DNA of 64,000 nucleotides from Deltaproteobacteria bacterium (GCA_029261925.1 JAJDAJ010000104.1:161174-225173), one strand, 5' to 3'. Positions 51,832-60,489 are shown, counted from the first letter of the stretch. The notes: generated by a model from the letters alone, not told the origin. A program made the numbers and translations.

Positions 51832-52797
51832 CTAGTCCCGGCCGTCCGCGTCGTCGCTGCGCTCGTACGCGCGGATGATCTCCTGCACGAGCGGGTGGCG
51901 GACGACGTCCTTCTCGTCGAAGCGCACCATGGCGATCCCGGGAACCGACTCGAGGATGCCGCAGGCGTGAACGAGACCGGAGTTCGCCCCGCGCGGCAGG
52001 TCGGTCTGCGTGATATCGCCGTCGATCACCGCCTTGGAATCGAAGCCGAGGCGCGTGAGGAACATGCGCATCTGCTCGATCGTGGTGTTCTGCGCCTCGT
52101 CGAGGATGATGAAGGCGTCGTTGAGGGTGCGACCGCGCATGTACGCCAGGGGCGCGACCTCGATGCTGCCGCGCTCCATGCGCAGGCGCACCTCGTCGGG
52201 CTCCATCATCTCGTGCAGGGCGTCGGTGAGCGGGCGCAGGTAGGGATCGATCTTGTCCTGGAACGTCCCGGGCAGGAAGCCGAGCCGCTCGCCCGCCTCG
52301 ACCGCCGGCCGCGTGAGCACGATGCGCGCGACCTCGCGGCGCCGCAGCGCCTGCACGGCCATGGCCACGGCCAGGTACGTCTTGCCCGTGCCGGCGGGTC
52401 CGAGGCCGAACGTCAGGTCCTGGTCGCGGATGGCGCGCAGGTACACCCGCTGCGTTCGCGTGCGCGGCACGATGCGCTTGCGACGACCGACCTCGATCAC
52501 CTCGCCCTCCACGATCGCCTGCCCCGCAGGGGCCAGGCCCTCGCTGGCCATGTGGGTCGCGCTGCGCACGTCGCGCTCGTCGATCTGCATGCCCGACGTC
52601 GCCATCTCGTAGAGGTCCTGGAGCACCCGGCGCGCCACCTTGCGCTCGAGCGCCGCGCCGTTCAGCCGCACGCGGTTGCCGCGCGACGAGACGCGCACGC
52701 CGGTCTCCTGCTCGAGGGCCCGCAGGTTGCGGTCGTTGTCGCCGAAGAGGACCAGCGCGATCTCGTTGTCGTCGAGAACCAGCTCGTCTTCGGCCAA
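51832..52797 (-). CDS. phoH: PhoH-family ATPase (YbeZ-like)
   Basis: A 321-residue protein with an N-terminal KH-like region and a P-loop ATPase core. Walker A is LGPAGTGKTYLAVAMA (about 138) and Walker B is AFIILDEAQNTT. It is thought to be an RNA helicase that works with YbeY on ribosome maturation. I use TTG 52797, which has GGGAGG five bases upstream; the GTG two codons earlier overlaps that site. It is followed three bases later by the HD phosphohydrolase gene. Confidence 0.92.
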   Translation of the reverse strand: MAEDELVLDDNEIALVLFGDNDRNLRALEQETGVRVSSRGNRVRLNGAALERKVARRVLQDLYEMATSGMQIDERDVRSATHMASEGLAPAGQAIVEGEVIEVGRRKRIVPRTRTQRVYLRAIRDQDLTFGLGPAGTGKTYLAVAMAVQALRRREVARIVLTRPAVEAGERLGFLPGTFQDKIDPYLRPLTDALHEMMEPDEVRLRMERGSIEVAPLAYMRGRTLNDAFIILDEAQNTTIEQMRMFLTRLGFDSKAVIDGDITQTDLPRGANSGLVHACGILESVPGIAMVRFDEKDVVRHPLVQEIIRAYERSDDADGRD

Positions 52798-52802
52798 GGA
52801 CA

Positions 52803-52808
52803 CCTCCC
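52803..52808 (-). promoter_or_regulatory. Shine-Dalgarno GGGAGG for phoH
   Basis: GGGAGG five bases upstream of TTG 52797 on the minus strand. It favours this TTG over GTG 52803, which lies within the site. Confidence 0.6.
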
Positions 52809-52831
52809 GGGCAATGCCCGGACCTTCGAGG

Positions 52832-53917
52832 CTACGGCACCTGCAGCCGCAGCGCGTACCCTTCCCCGGTACGCGCGTAACTGTACCTACCGAGCCGGAG
52901 AGCCGCCAAGATGCCCGGAGTGGTCCCCTCGAGCTCCGGCAGCGTGGCGGGGTATTCCCCCTTCAGCCAGCGATGAGCCTCGAGCGCCGCGCGCAGGTGG
53001 TCGCTCTCGACCCGCTGACCCGCGGCGGCGGCGCTCGGCGGCGGCAGTGGGTAGTCGTCGCGCTGCGCGCGCGGCCACAGGTTGAGCAGCAGCGCGACCA
53101 CGGCCGCGATCCCCAGAGCGGCCCAGCGCAGCGGCGAGCCCCGACGCTGCGAGCCCGCGCTGGCGGGCGCCGCGGAACGCTCGGGCTCGACGAGGCGCAC
53201 GCAGCTCGCGCGGCGGAGCTCGACGAGAGCCCGCGCCCCCTTGAAGGTACCGAGCCGCGACAGGTCGATGATGCGCCGCGCCGACAGGCGACCGTCGATC
53301 AGCTTGAAGAGCTTGTCGAGCTCCTCGACGGCGACGCCCGCCGCCTCGGCGATGCTGCCGCGCTGCGAGCGGAACGAGTCGGGCTCGATCGCGGGGATCA
53401 CGATCACCGCCAGGTCGGGCAGGTCCGTCGACACGTGGACCCACTCGTCGCGCATGCGCAGCGCATCGAGCAGGAACATCTCCGCGTTGATCGGCTCGTC
53501 CCACGGACCCCGCTGCAGCTCCTGCGGGCCGAATCCGAAGCGCCCCTCGTCCCAGAGGAAGAGCTCGAAGATCGTCTCGTGGGTGGTCAGACGACTGATC
53601 TCGCCGAGCACCTCGTTCCCCGCGATGCCCTGCTCGAGCAGCACGCTGCCGAGCGGCTCGAGCGTCTCCTCCTGCTCGCGCCGCGCGCGAGAGAGCTCGG
53701 ACTCCGACACGACACCGGTGCGCAGCAGGTATCCGGCCAGCGCCCCGTCGGGCCGGCTCTCGGCCGGCCGCGCCCGCAGCACCTCGCCCTCGAGGAAGAG
53801 CACCTCGAGCACGCGCGAGCCGTGGGTGACCTCGAGCACTCCCGTCTTTCGCTGCTGCGAGATCAGCTGGAAGACGTCGGACACCGGGAAGTCGGTGAGC
53901 ACTCCCTTGAGGCTCAT
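52832..53917 (-). CDS. DUF4388 protein with C-terminal membrane anchor
   Basis: A 361-residue protein. Residues 1-150 match DUF4388 (SLKGVLTDFPVSDVFQLISQ, then RKTGVLEVTHGSRVLEVLFL), a domain typical of Myxococcota, Deinococcus and related groups. A middle helical region may be a winged-helix-like DUF4388 extension. One membrane helix (about 272-290) is followed by a 70-residue tail ending in beta strands. It has no known enzymatic residues and may be a scaffold for signalling. The start is ATG 53917, with GGAGGA seven bases before it, in an ATGA overlap with the upstream gene. Confidence 0.75.
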   Translation of the reverse strand: MSLKGVLTDFPVSDVFQLISQQRKTGVLEVTHGSRVLEVLFLEGEVLRARPAESRPDGALAGYLLRTGVVSESELSRARREQEETLEPLGSVLLEQGIAGNEVLGEISRLTTHETIFELFLWDEGRFGFGPQELQRGPWDEPINAEMFLLDALRMRDEWVHVSTDLPDLAVIVIPAIEPDSFRSQRGSIAEAAGVAVEELDKLFKLIDGRLSARRIIDLSRLGTFKGARALVELRRASCVRLVEPERSAAPASAGSQRRGSPLRWAALGIAAVVALLLNLWPRAQRDDYPLPPPSAAAAGQRVESDHLRAALEAHRWLKGEYPATLPELEGTTPGILAALRLGRYSYARTGEGYALRLQVP

Positions 53918-55746
53918 GCCGTGTTCCTCCGGCTGCGCGTTGCGAGACGCAGCGCGCGGAGCAGCGCCGAGACCCACGTCGGCACGGCCAGCGCGAGGCC
54001 CGCGAAGGTCATGCCCCAGATCGCGATCGCGCCGACCTCCCAGGGGGCTGCGGCCGTGCGCGCGATCAACAGCAGCGCCACGCCGGTGGCCGCGAGACCG
54101 ATCTGCACCACACCGCGCACGATCTGCCCCTCATGAACCGCGATCACGCCCGGCACGAAGGCGCCCAGCGCGGCGACGCGCAGCGCGTTGGCACGCTGCT
54201 GCTGGCGATCCAGGTCGAGCTGGCGCTTGCGCACCCTCGCATCGATGCTGTCCTTGCGCTCGAAGAGCCGCTCGCAGCGAACGCAGGTCGTGACGGGTGC
54301 TCCGCGGCGGCGGCCGCGGGCCGCCATCAGCCGGTCGCAGCGCGAGCAGCGCTGCACCGTCGAGCGGCGCAGCAGCAGGATCGCCACGGAAAGGACCGGA
54401 AGCACCAGCCAGGCGAAGTCGGGCAGCGCGCGTCCGAGCAGCCGGGCGCGCATCTCGCGGGCGTAGGCCGCGGACTCGGCGGTCGCCAGCAGCGCGCGCT
54501 GCAGGAACGTGTGCATGGGGATCGGGTACGACATCAGGAAGCGGTGCAGGGTCTGGCCCTGCTCGAAGTCGCTCACCAGCACGGGATCCAGCTCCCGCGC
54601 CGCGTTGAACGCCGCCTTGTTGTCCATCAGGCGCAGCGCGCGGCCGTAGGCCTGCGAGAGATTGAAGAGCAGCCGCGCCGACTCGTCGGCGCTGCGCGCA
54701 CGCTCGAGATCGTCGATCGCTGCGACCACGTCGCCGCCCGCGAGCTGGAGCGTGGCGCGCAGGTTCAGCACCGCGAGCTGCAGGCGGGGCTGCGCCACGC
54801 CGGCCGGGTCGGGGAGGATGGCCAGCGCCTCGTCGACCTGCCCGCCGCGCCTCAGATGGGTGGCCGCGGCCACCGCGAGCAGCGCGTCAGACGGGCGGGC
54901 CAGGCGCGCCGCCTCGACCAGGGCAGCGTCTCCCGGAAGGTCGTGGCCCCGCTCCACGCGCCAGGCAGCCGTGAGCACCGCGTCGTGCTCGAGGTGGGTG
55001 GCCACGCGGGCCCAGAGATCGAGACCGGGCCCCACCACGAGGGCCACGACCCCGACGACCGCCGCGACGCCCAGGGTCTCGCCCCGGCGCAGCCGCGTCG
55101 AGGCCAGCGCCCCCCCGGTGCAGAGCACCGCCAGCCAGCCGATCCCGCCGAGCGTCAGCAGGCAGAGCGCGGTGATGGCGAGCAGCACCCCGGGCCAGAC
55201 CAGCGGCGCGTCGGGCGAGAAGCGGCGCGCCCAGGAGAAGGCGTGCAGCGGCGCACCGCGCACCATGGCCAGCACCAGCAGCGCCGAGGCCGCGGCGAGC
55301 AGGCCGGCACCGAGTACGCCGCCAACCGTCGAGAGCGCCCAGAGTGCGGCGGGAAGGCTCGCGGAGAAGGACTCCGCGGCGCGCAGCGCGTGCACCGGGT
55401 TGCGTGTCGCCAGCGCGGCGCGGAACCAGATGGCCGGCACGCCCGGAGCGATCTCGAGCGCCCGCTCGGCCAGCTGCGGGTCGCCGAGCTCGGCGGCGAG
55501 GCGCACCAGGCCCCAGGCGACGTAGGGAAGCTCCTCGTAGCCGTGGTCGCGGTACGACGCGACCGCGACGTCGAGCCGCTCGGTCGGCGCGAGCTCGCGC
55601 ACCCGCGCCGGATCGGTCACCGGCTCCGAGGGCACCTCGAGCGGGTCGGCGCGCTCGAGCTCCGCCAGCGCCGGGGCGCAGAGCGCCAGCGCCAGCAGGC
55701 CCGGCAGAAAGGCCCCGGCCCATCGCCAGGTCCGGCTTCGCAGCAC
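53914..55746 (-). CDS. secreted/membrane protein with TPR-like and zinc-ribbon segments
   Basis: I do not recognise a named family for this 610-residue protein. It has a signal peptide (AFLPGLLALALCAPALAELE) and a short helical segment. About four membrane helices lie in 135-250, followed by TPR-like helical repeats (about 270-400, with LNLRATLQLAGGDVVAAIDD). Another helix follows near 445, a likely zinc ribbon CSRCDRL with CVRCERLF (about 464-490), and two or three final helices. The start is GTG 55746, with GAGGGGAG just upstream. It is ATGA-coupled to a DUF4388 gene, so the two probably work together at the inner membrane. Confidence 0.65.
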   Translation of the reverse strand: MLRSRTWRWAGAFLPGLLALALCAPALAELERADPLEVPSEPVTDPARVRELAPTERLDVAVASYRDHGYEELPYVAWGLVRLAAELGDPQLAERALEIAPGVPAIWFRAALATRNPVHALRAAESFSASLPAALWALSTVGGVLGAGLLAAASALLVLAMVRGAPLHAFSWARRFSPDAPLVWPGVLLAITALCLLTLGGIGWLAVLCTGGALASTRLRRGETLGVAAVVGVVALVVGPGLDLWARVATHLEHDAVLTAAWRVERGHDLPGDAALVEAARLARPSDALLAVAAATHLRRGGQVDEALAILPDPAGVAQPRLQLAVLNLRATLQLAGGDVVAAIDDLERARSADESARLLFNLSQAYGRALRLMDNKAAFNAARELDPVLVSDFEQGQTLHRFLMSYPIPMHTFLQRALLATAESAAYAREMRARLLGRALPDFAWLVLPVLSVAILLLRRSTVQRCSRCDRLMAARGRRRGAPVTTCVRCERLFERKDSIDARVRKRQLDLDRQQQRANALRVAALGAFVPGVIAVHEGQIVRGVVQIGLAATGVALLLIARTAAAPWEVGAIAIWGMTFAGLALAVPTWVSALLRALRLATRSRRNTA

Positions 55747-55795
55747 GCCACTCCCCTCGTCGGACGGATCCTGCCTCCCCTTCGGAATCGTCCGG

Positions 55796-55826
55796 GCGCG
55801 CCTGTAGGCTCGTGATCCCGGCGCGC
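55796..55826 (-). terminator. hairpin downstream of murJ
   Basis: GCGCGCC (55796-55802) can pair with GGCGCGC (55820-55826) around a 17-base loop, starting a few bases after the murJ stop on the minus strand. There is no T-run. It is a possible murJ terminator. Confidence 0.3.
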
Positions 55827-55830
55827 TCGG

Positions 55831-57438
55831 TCAGGGCCTGCGCAGCAGGTGCGCGAGGGTGCGGGCCTCGGGCGCGCGCAGCGCGGCCAGAGCGCCGAAG
55901 TACACGGCGGCGCCGCTGCCGACGTACAGCGCCAGGAGGGCCAGCGCCCGCGGTCCGGAGATCGCCGGGAACGCGAACGCGCTCGCCAGCGCGAGCACGG
56001 CCAGCCCCATCAGCGTCGCCGCCGCGACGATGCGCGCGACGCCGATCAGATCCGACGCGACCAGCATGGTCCCGTAGCGACGGTGGGCGCCCGCCGCGAC
56101 GTAGGCGGCGTTGGCCGCCGCGGCGATCGAGCTCGAGAGCGCCAGGCCCACGTAGCCCAGCTCCGCGAGCACCATCGCGTGCTGCAGCTCGACGAGCGCC
56201 GCGGGCAGCGCACCGTGCGGCAGGGGACCGATCAGGGCGAGCGACGCCAGCGCGTTGGTCCCCAGGCTGACGACCGCGCCTCGCGCGCCGGTGGGGGTGT
56301 TCTCGCTGGCCACGCAGAGGTTCACGTAGATCCGGGAGATCGTGATCGGCACCAGGCCGATCGCGTACGCCGCCAGCGCCGCGGCACAGCCGGTGACGGC
56401 CCCGGCGGTGAACGGCTCGGGGCTCCAGCGGAACAGGCCGGTGATCAGCTCGGTGCGCAGCGCGATCAGACCCACCGCCGAGGGCACCGCCAGGGCGAGC
56501 GCCAGGTTGAGCGTGCGCGCGAAGGCCGCGCGCGCGGCCTCGCGGTCCCCCGCGCGGGCCAGGCGCGAGAACGAGGGCAGTGCGGCCGTGCCCAGCGCCA
56601 GGACGAACACGCCCAGCGGCAGCTCGAGCAGGCGGTCGGCGTAGTACAGGTACGAGACCGCGCCGTCGCCCGCGAAGGAGGCCAGGAAGCGGTTCACGAT
56701 CAGGTTGAGCTGGAAGACCGAGGCCCCGAGCACCGCCGGCCCCATCAGGCGCAGCAGCCGCCCGACACCAGGATGTGTGGGCGCGGAGGGCGGCCAGGGC
56801 GCCAGGCCACGGCGCGCCAGGACCGGGAGCTGGACCAGCACCTGCGCCGCGCCCGCGGCGAGCGCCGCCACCCCGAGCGCCAGGATCGGCGGATCGATGC
56901 CGAGCCAGCCGCGCACGCCGGCGAACGCCGCCGCGATCAGGCCCACGTTCAGCAGCACCGGCGCCGCGGCGGGGGCCAGGAAGTGCCCGACGGCGTTGAG
57001 AGCGCCCATCGACAGCGCCAGCAGCATCATGAAGGCGATGTACGGGAAGCACAGGCGCAGCAGGTCCGCGGTCAGCGCCAGCTTGCCCGGCTCGAGCGCG
57101 AACCCCGGCGCGAACAGGCGCACGAGGGGCTCCGCGGCGAGGATGCCCAGCAGGGCGAGCACGATCCCGACGCCGCTGGCGAGCCACCAGACCGCCCGCA
57201 GCAGCTCCCTCGCGGCCTCCTGGCCGCGGTTCAGCCAGTCGGTGAACACCGGCACGAAGGCCACCGTGAGGGCGCCCTCCCCCACCAGGCGCCTCAGGAT
57301 GTTCGGGATCATGAAGGCGATGAAGAACGCGTCGGTGGCCGAGCGGGCGAAGAGGTTGGCCAGCGCGATGTCGCGCAGCATGCCCAGGACCCGGCTGGCC
57401 AGCGTGGCCCCGCCCACGATCCCGGCGTGACCGGCCAC
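55831..57438 (-). CDS. murJ: lipid II flippase MurJ
   Basis: A 535-residue polytopic protein with about 14 helices of the MATE/MOP superfamily. The N-terminal GGATLASRVLGMLRDIALAN and NILRRLVGEGALTVAFVPVF are MurJ hallmarks. It flips lipid II to the periplasmic side for peptidoglycan synthesis. The start is uncertain. GTG 57438 gives a normal N-terminus, while the earlier in-frame ATG 57513 would overlap the rpsT start codon on the other strand. It is divergent from rpsT. Confidence 0.92.
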   Translation of the reverse strand: MAGHAGIVGGATLASRVLGMLRDIALANLFARSATDAFFIAFMIPNILRRLVGEGALTVAFVPVFTDWLNRGQEAARELLRAVWWLASGVGIVLALLGILAAEPLVRLFAPGFALEPGKLALTADLLRLCFPYIAFMMLLALSMGALNAVGHFLAPAAAPVLLNVGLIAAAFAGVRGWLGIDPPILALGVAALAAGAAQVLVQLPVLARRGLAPWPPSAPTHPGVGRLLRLMGPAVLGASVFQLNLIVNRFLASFAGDGAVSYLYYADRLLELPLGVFVLALGTAALPSFSRLARAGDREAARAAFARTLNLALALAVPSAVGLIALRTELITGLFRWSPEPFTAGAVTGCAAALAAYAIGLVPITISRIYVNLCVASENTPTGARGAVVSLGTNALASLALIGPLPHGALPAALVELQHAMVLAELGYVGLALSSSIAAAANAAYVAAGAHRRYGTMLVASDLIGVARIVAAATLMGLAVLALASAFAFPAISGPRALALLALYVGSGAAVYFGALAALRAPEARTLAHLLRRP

Positions 57439-57461
57439 CGCGTCGAGGCTCTCGTCGTGCG

Positions 57462-57490
57462 TTGACAGCCCGGGCCCCCCGGGGTATCTA
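57462..57490 (+). promoter_or_regulatory. candidate sigma-70 promoter for rpsT
   Basis: A perfect -35 TTGACA (57462-57467), a 17-base GC-only spacer containing a CCCGGG...CCGGGG dyad, and TATCTA (57485-57490) as the -10. Transcription would start close to the rpsT ribosome site. The -10 matches only three of six positions, so confidence is moderate. Confidence 0.45.
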
Positions 57491-57511
57491 CCGCCCCCTC
57501 CGGAGGAGCTC

Positions 57512-57772
57512 ATGCCCCACCACGACTCGGCCAAGAAGCGCCTGCGCCAGGACCACAAGCGGCGGGAGCGCAACCAGCACGCGCGCAAGACGGTCCGCAA
57601 TGCCGTGCGACGCGCGCGCCAGGCCGTGGCCGCGGGATCGGCCGAGGCGGCGGCCGACTGCGACCGCGCCGAGCGCCTGCTGCGCAAGGCCGGCTCCAAG
57701 GGGCTCTACCACGCGCGCACCGTCTCGCGGACGGTCTCCCGGCTGCGGCAAGGGACGAGCGCCCCGGCCTGA
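57512..57772 (+). CDS. rpsT: ribosomal protein S20
   Basis: An 86-residue, highly basic helical protein of the 30S subunit. AKKRLRQDHKRRERNQHARK and NAVRRARQAVA match bacterial S20, and the length is normal. GGAGGAG lies a few bases upstream of the ATG. It stands alone on the plus strand between murJ and holA, with a good promoter candidate before it and a hairpin at its stop codon. Residue SAKKR near the start is the conserved S20 opening. Confidence 0.95.
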   Translation: MPHHDSAKKRLRQDHKRRERNQHARKTVRNAVRRARQAVAAGSAEAAADCDRAERLLRKAGSKGLYHARTVSRTVSRLRQGTSAPA

Positions 57773-57787
57773 GCGGCTCGCCGCTCA
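57770..57787. terminator. two-way hairpin carrying both rpsT and holA stop codons
   Basis: TGAGCGG (57770-57776) and CCGCTCA (57781-57787) form a perfect 7-base stem with loop CTCG. The first three bases are the rpsT TGA and the last three are the holA stop on the other strand. No T-run follows on either side. This repeats the design at 3083-3107. Confidence 0.45.
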
Positions 57788-58768
57788 CGAGCAGACGGCC
57801 AGGACCAGGCGCTCGATCGCCTGGCGCGGCGTGATCGGCACCGCGCCCTTGAGGGCCTCGTCCGTGCGCCGCACGGCGTCGAGGCTGCGCCGCAGGCGCC
57901 GGAGGTCGTAGCCGCGGGCCTGCTCGGCGATCTTCCGGGCCGCGAACGGGTGCAGCGACAGCTTCTCCTGTACGACCTTCGGCTCCAGCGGGCGGCACTC
58001 GCGCGCCCGGATCAGGCGGCGGAAGTGGCTGGCCAGGGCGCCGAGCACCATCAGCGGCTGCTCGCCCTGGTCGAGCAGGTGCCCCAGGGTCTCGAGCGCC
58101 GGCGCCAGCCGGCGCGCGCCGATCTGGTCGGTCAGGTCGTAGACGGCGCGCGGCCGCAGCTGTCCGGTGACGGCGGCGACGTCCTCGGGCTCGATCTCCT
58201 CGCGCTCGCCCGCGTACAGGCAGAGCTTGTCGATCTCGCGCTGGAGCAGGTCCACGTCGCTGCCCACGGCGTCGAGCAGCGCCTCGGCCGTGCCCCCGGC
58301 CCCTCGCCGCCCCTGATCGCGCAGTGCTCGCTCGATCCACTTGCGCGCCTCCGCCGGCTTGCCCGGGCCCCGGCACTCGACCAGCTCGCCGATCTGCCCG
58401 ACGCGCTTCACCCAGCGGTGGCGGCGGTCGACCTTGGCGGCCTCGAGCAGCAGGCAGGTCGTGGGTGCGGGGTCCTCGAGGTAGGCCGGCAGCGTGTCCT
58501 CGAGGAAGCGGGCCGCGCGCCGGTCACTCAGGCCGCGCACGTGCACCAGCCGGCGCTCCGCCATCACCGGGTGGGTCCGCGCCGCGCTCTCGATGCGGCC
58601 CGGATCGACCCCGGCCGACGTGAAGTCGAAGCGGTCCAGGTTGAAGTCGGCCGGGGCACCCGCCAGCACGCGCTCGCGCCACTCGGCCACGGCGGCATCG
58701 CGCAGCGTCACGTGCTCGCCGACCACGAGCACGACGGGGGCCAGGTCAGAAACGCTGGAAGAGCTCAT
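57785..58768 (-). CDS. holA: DNA polymerase III delta subunit
   Basis: A 327-residue clamp-loader subunit. VDLLQREIDKLCLYAGE and LTDQIGARRLAPALETLGHL are typical of HolA, and the N-terminal P-loop-like region is degenerate as in the family. It opens the beta clamp for replication. The start ATG 58768 overlaps lptE by 23 bases. The lptE, holA, rpsT neighbourhood is common in Gram-negative bacteria. Confidence 0.92.
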   Translation of the reverse strand: MSSSSVSDLAPVVLVVGEHVTLRDAAVAEWRERVLAGAPADFNLDRFDFTSAGVDPGRIESAARTHPVMAERRLVHVRGLSDRRAARFLEDTLPAYLEDPAPTTCLLLEAAKVDRRHRWVKRVGQIGELVECRGPGKPAEARKWIERALRDQGRRGAGGTAEALLDAVGSDVDLLQREIDKLCLYAGEREEIEPEDVAAVTGQLRPRAVYDLTDQIGARRLAPALETLGHLLDQGEQPLMVLGALASHFRRLIRARECRPLEPKVVQEKLSLHPFAARKIAEQARGYDLRRLRRSLDAVRRTDEALKGAVPITPRQAIERLVLAVCS

Positions 58769-59300
58769 CGTGGATGCGCTCGGCGATCAGCGCCGACAGG
58801 CGCCGGAGCGCCTGCTCCTTGTTGCTCTCGTTCGTCTGCGGGTCCGGGCTCGAGAGGAAGAGCTCGGTGAAGCGGATGCTCTCGCGGCGCCAGACCGGCT
58901 CGCCGCCCGCGGCGGGGCGCACCTCGATGCCCAGCTCCACCTCGATCGCGTCCTCGACGCTGAGCGCCACGGAGCTGAACGAGCTGGCGCGGATGCGCAC
59001 CTCGCGGATCTGCCCGCTGAGCACGAGGTCCCCGCGGCCGGGGTCGTAGACGGGACGCAGGGCGCCGCGCCGCGTGAACTCCTCGCCGATGGCGTCGGCG
59101 AGCATGTGCTCCAGGCCGGGCTCCACGCTGTGGTTCGTGAAGGCCTCGACCCGCAGCGTGTCCGCGCCCGGGAAGGCGGCGCGCTCGTCCACGAAGCGGT
59201 AGCCACAGCCCGCGAGCAGCGCCGCGACCAGCACGCAGGGCAGCAGACGGGCCGGGCGCCGGCGGGCGCCGCGCTCCGTGGCGAGGATCGGGATGCTCAC
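58746..59300 (-). CDS. lptE: LPS-assembly lipoprotein LptE
   Basis: A 184-residue lipoprotein. A charged start is followed by LLPCVLVAALLAGC, with the lipobox LAGC (Cys near residue 32), then GYRFVDER and two strand-helix units. C-terminal QALRRLSALIAERIHDEL is the conserved LptE helix. It plugs the LptD barrel in the outer membrane. GTG 59300 is the likely start. LptD is not in the window. Sequence similarity in this family is low, so context (holA neighbour) adds weight. Confidence 0.87.
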   Translation of the reverse strand: MSIPILATERGARRRPARLLPCVLVAALLAGCGYRFVDERAAFPGADTLRVEAFTNHSVEPGLEHMLADAIGEEFTRRGALRPVYDPGRGDLVLSGQIREVRIRASSFSSVALSVEDAIEVELGIEVRPAAGGEPVWRRESIRFTELFLSSPDPQTNESNKEQALRRLSALIAERIHDELFQRF

Positions 59301-59302
59301 GG

Positions 59303-59330
59303 GGCCGGAGAATAGCCCGGATGTCCGGCC
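59303..59330. other. dyad in the gap upstream of lptE
   Basis: GGCCGGA (59303-59309) and TCCGGCC (59324-59330) are inverted copies 14 bases apart, within a 76-base gap that also has several GCGGCC/CCGCGG motifs. It may be a terminator for the zinc-ribbon gene or nothing more than GC bias. Confidence 0.2.
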
Positions 59331-59376
59331 GCGGCCCCGTCCCGGCGCCCTCGCGGCCGCGGAGGGCCTCGGTCGC

Positions 59377-60447
59377 TCAGGCCCGTGAGCGCTTGCGCTC
59401 GGCGCGGCGCTCGAGCTCCTCGACCAGGAAGTCGCGGCCTGTGCGCAGGGACTCGTCGACCTTGGAGTCGAAGTGGCGGCGCGCCTCGTCGAGCTCCGAC
59501 GCCAGCGCCTCGGCCACGTTCCCCGCAGCCGCGGCCGCCGCGAACTTCTCCTCGTTGTAGAGCACGATGTCCGAGACCGTGATCCGCGCCAGGCGCTCGG
59601 CCTTCGCGATCTCCGGGTTGTCCGAGGGTACGGGCCGGCCCGGAGGCGCAGCAGGCGCCGGCCGGGGTGCCGCGGGGGCGGGCACGCTGACCACGCTCAC
59701 GGCGGTGTCGGTGTCGTCCTCCTGCCCGGCGAGCGGGGCGGCGGGGCCGGGTGCGGCGCGCGGCGCCGGGGTCGGAGCGGCGGGGCGCTGCGGCGCGGGG
59801 GCCGGCTCCGGTACCGGAGCCTCGCCGATGCCCATGCGGTCGAGCAGCGCGATCAGACCCTCGGGGAGGTCACCGGGCTCGATGCGCTCGTCGGCGTCGA
59901 ACTCCGGCGCGCCCCCGGGCTCGTCCATGGGCGCCACCCGGATCAGCGGCACCTCCTGTAGCTCCGTCGAGCGACGGCAGATCTCCGCCACCGCGGGGCC
60001 CGCCAGCCCGGGCAGGTGCCCGCCCAGGATCGCCAGGTCGGGCCGGGCGCGGAACATGCGCAGCAGCGCCTCGCCTCCGCCCCCCACCAGCTCCACGGCG
60101 ATGCGGCGCTTCTCGAGCAGGTCCGCGACCGCCTTGGCGGTGCCGGCGTCGGGCTCCGCGAGCAGCGCGCGCGCCACCGGCGGCGCCGGGCGCGCGGGTG
60201 CCGGAGCGGGTCTCGGGGCTGCGGTCTGGAGCGCCGGGGCGGGCCGCGGGCGCGGCGCCGGGGCCACCGGAGCGGCCGGGGTCGCCTCGTCGGGCGGAGC
60301 CTGGACGCGGAACACCGTCGTGCAGCTGCCGCAGCGGATCCGCGCACCCTGGGAGCCGAGCTTCTCCCGCGCGATGCGGTAGCGGGTCTGGCACTTCGGG
60401 CAGCGGGCGATCACGGGGCTCGGGGTCTCCGCAGTCGGGGCGGGCAT
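59377..60447 (-). CDS. zinc-ribbon protein with a receiver-like domain lacking the phospho-acceptor
   Basis: A 356-residue protein. An MJ0042-type zinc ribbon has Cys16, Cys19, Cys39 and Cys42 (CPKC, CGSC). A Pro/Ala-rich linker follows. A domain with receiver fold (about 94-205) starts ALLAEPDAGTAKAVADLLEK, but has LAILGGHLPG where active receivers have an Asp after the strand (L-x-x-D). A second Pro-rich linker leads to a C-terminal helical segment (about 290-356). It starts at ATG 60447. Such proteins are frequent in Myxococcota-like genomes. It is likely a scaffold or regulator. Confidence 0.7.
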   Translation of the reverse strand: MPAPTAETPSPVIARCPKCQTRYRIAREKLGSQGARIRCGSCTTVFRVQAPPDEATPAAPVAPAPRPRPAPALQTAAPRPAPAPARPAPPVARALLAEPDAGTAKAVADLLEKRRIAVELVGGGGEALLRMFRARPDLAILGGHLPGLAGPAVAEICRRSTELQEVPLIRVAPMDEPGGAPEFDADERIEPGDLPEGLIALLDRMGIGEAPVPEPAPAPQRPAAPTPAPRAAPGPAAPLAGQEDDTDTAVSVVSVPAPAAPRPAPAAPPGRPVPSDNPEIAKAERLARITVSDIVLYNEEKFAAAAAAGNVAEALASELDEARRHFDSKVDESLRTGRDFLVEELERRAERKRSRA

Positions 60448-60489
60448 GAAAAGACGCACCCTCCACATCGGATGGGCCGGCGGACCGCT

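Noticed and set aside
57439..57513. murJ starting at ATG 57513
   Set aside because: That ATG overlaps the rpsT start codon on the other strand and would add a Gly/Ser-rich, non-homologous tail. The later GTG gives a normal MurJ N-terminus.
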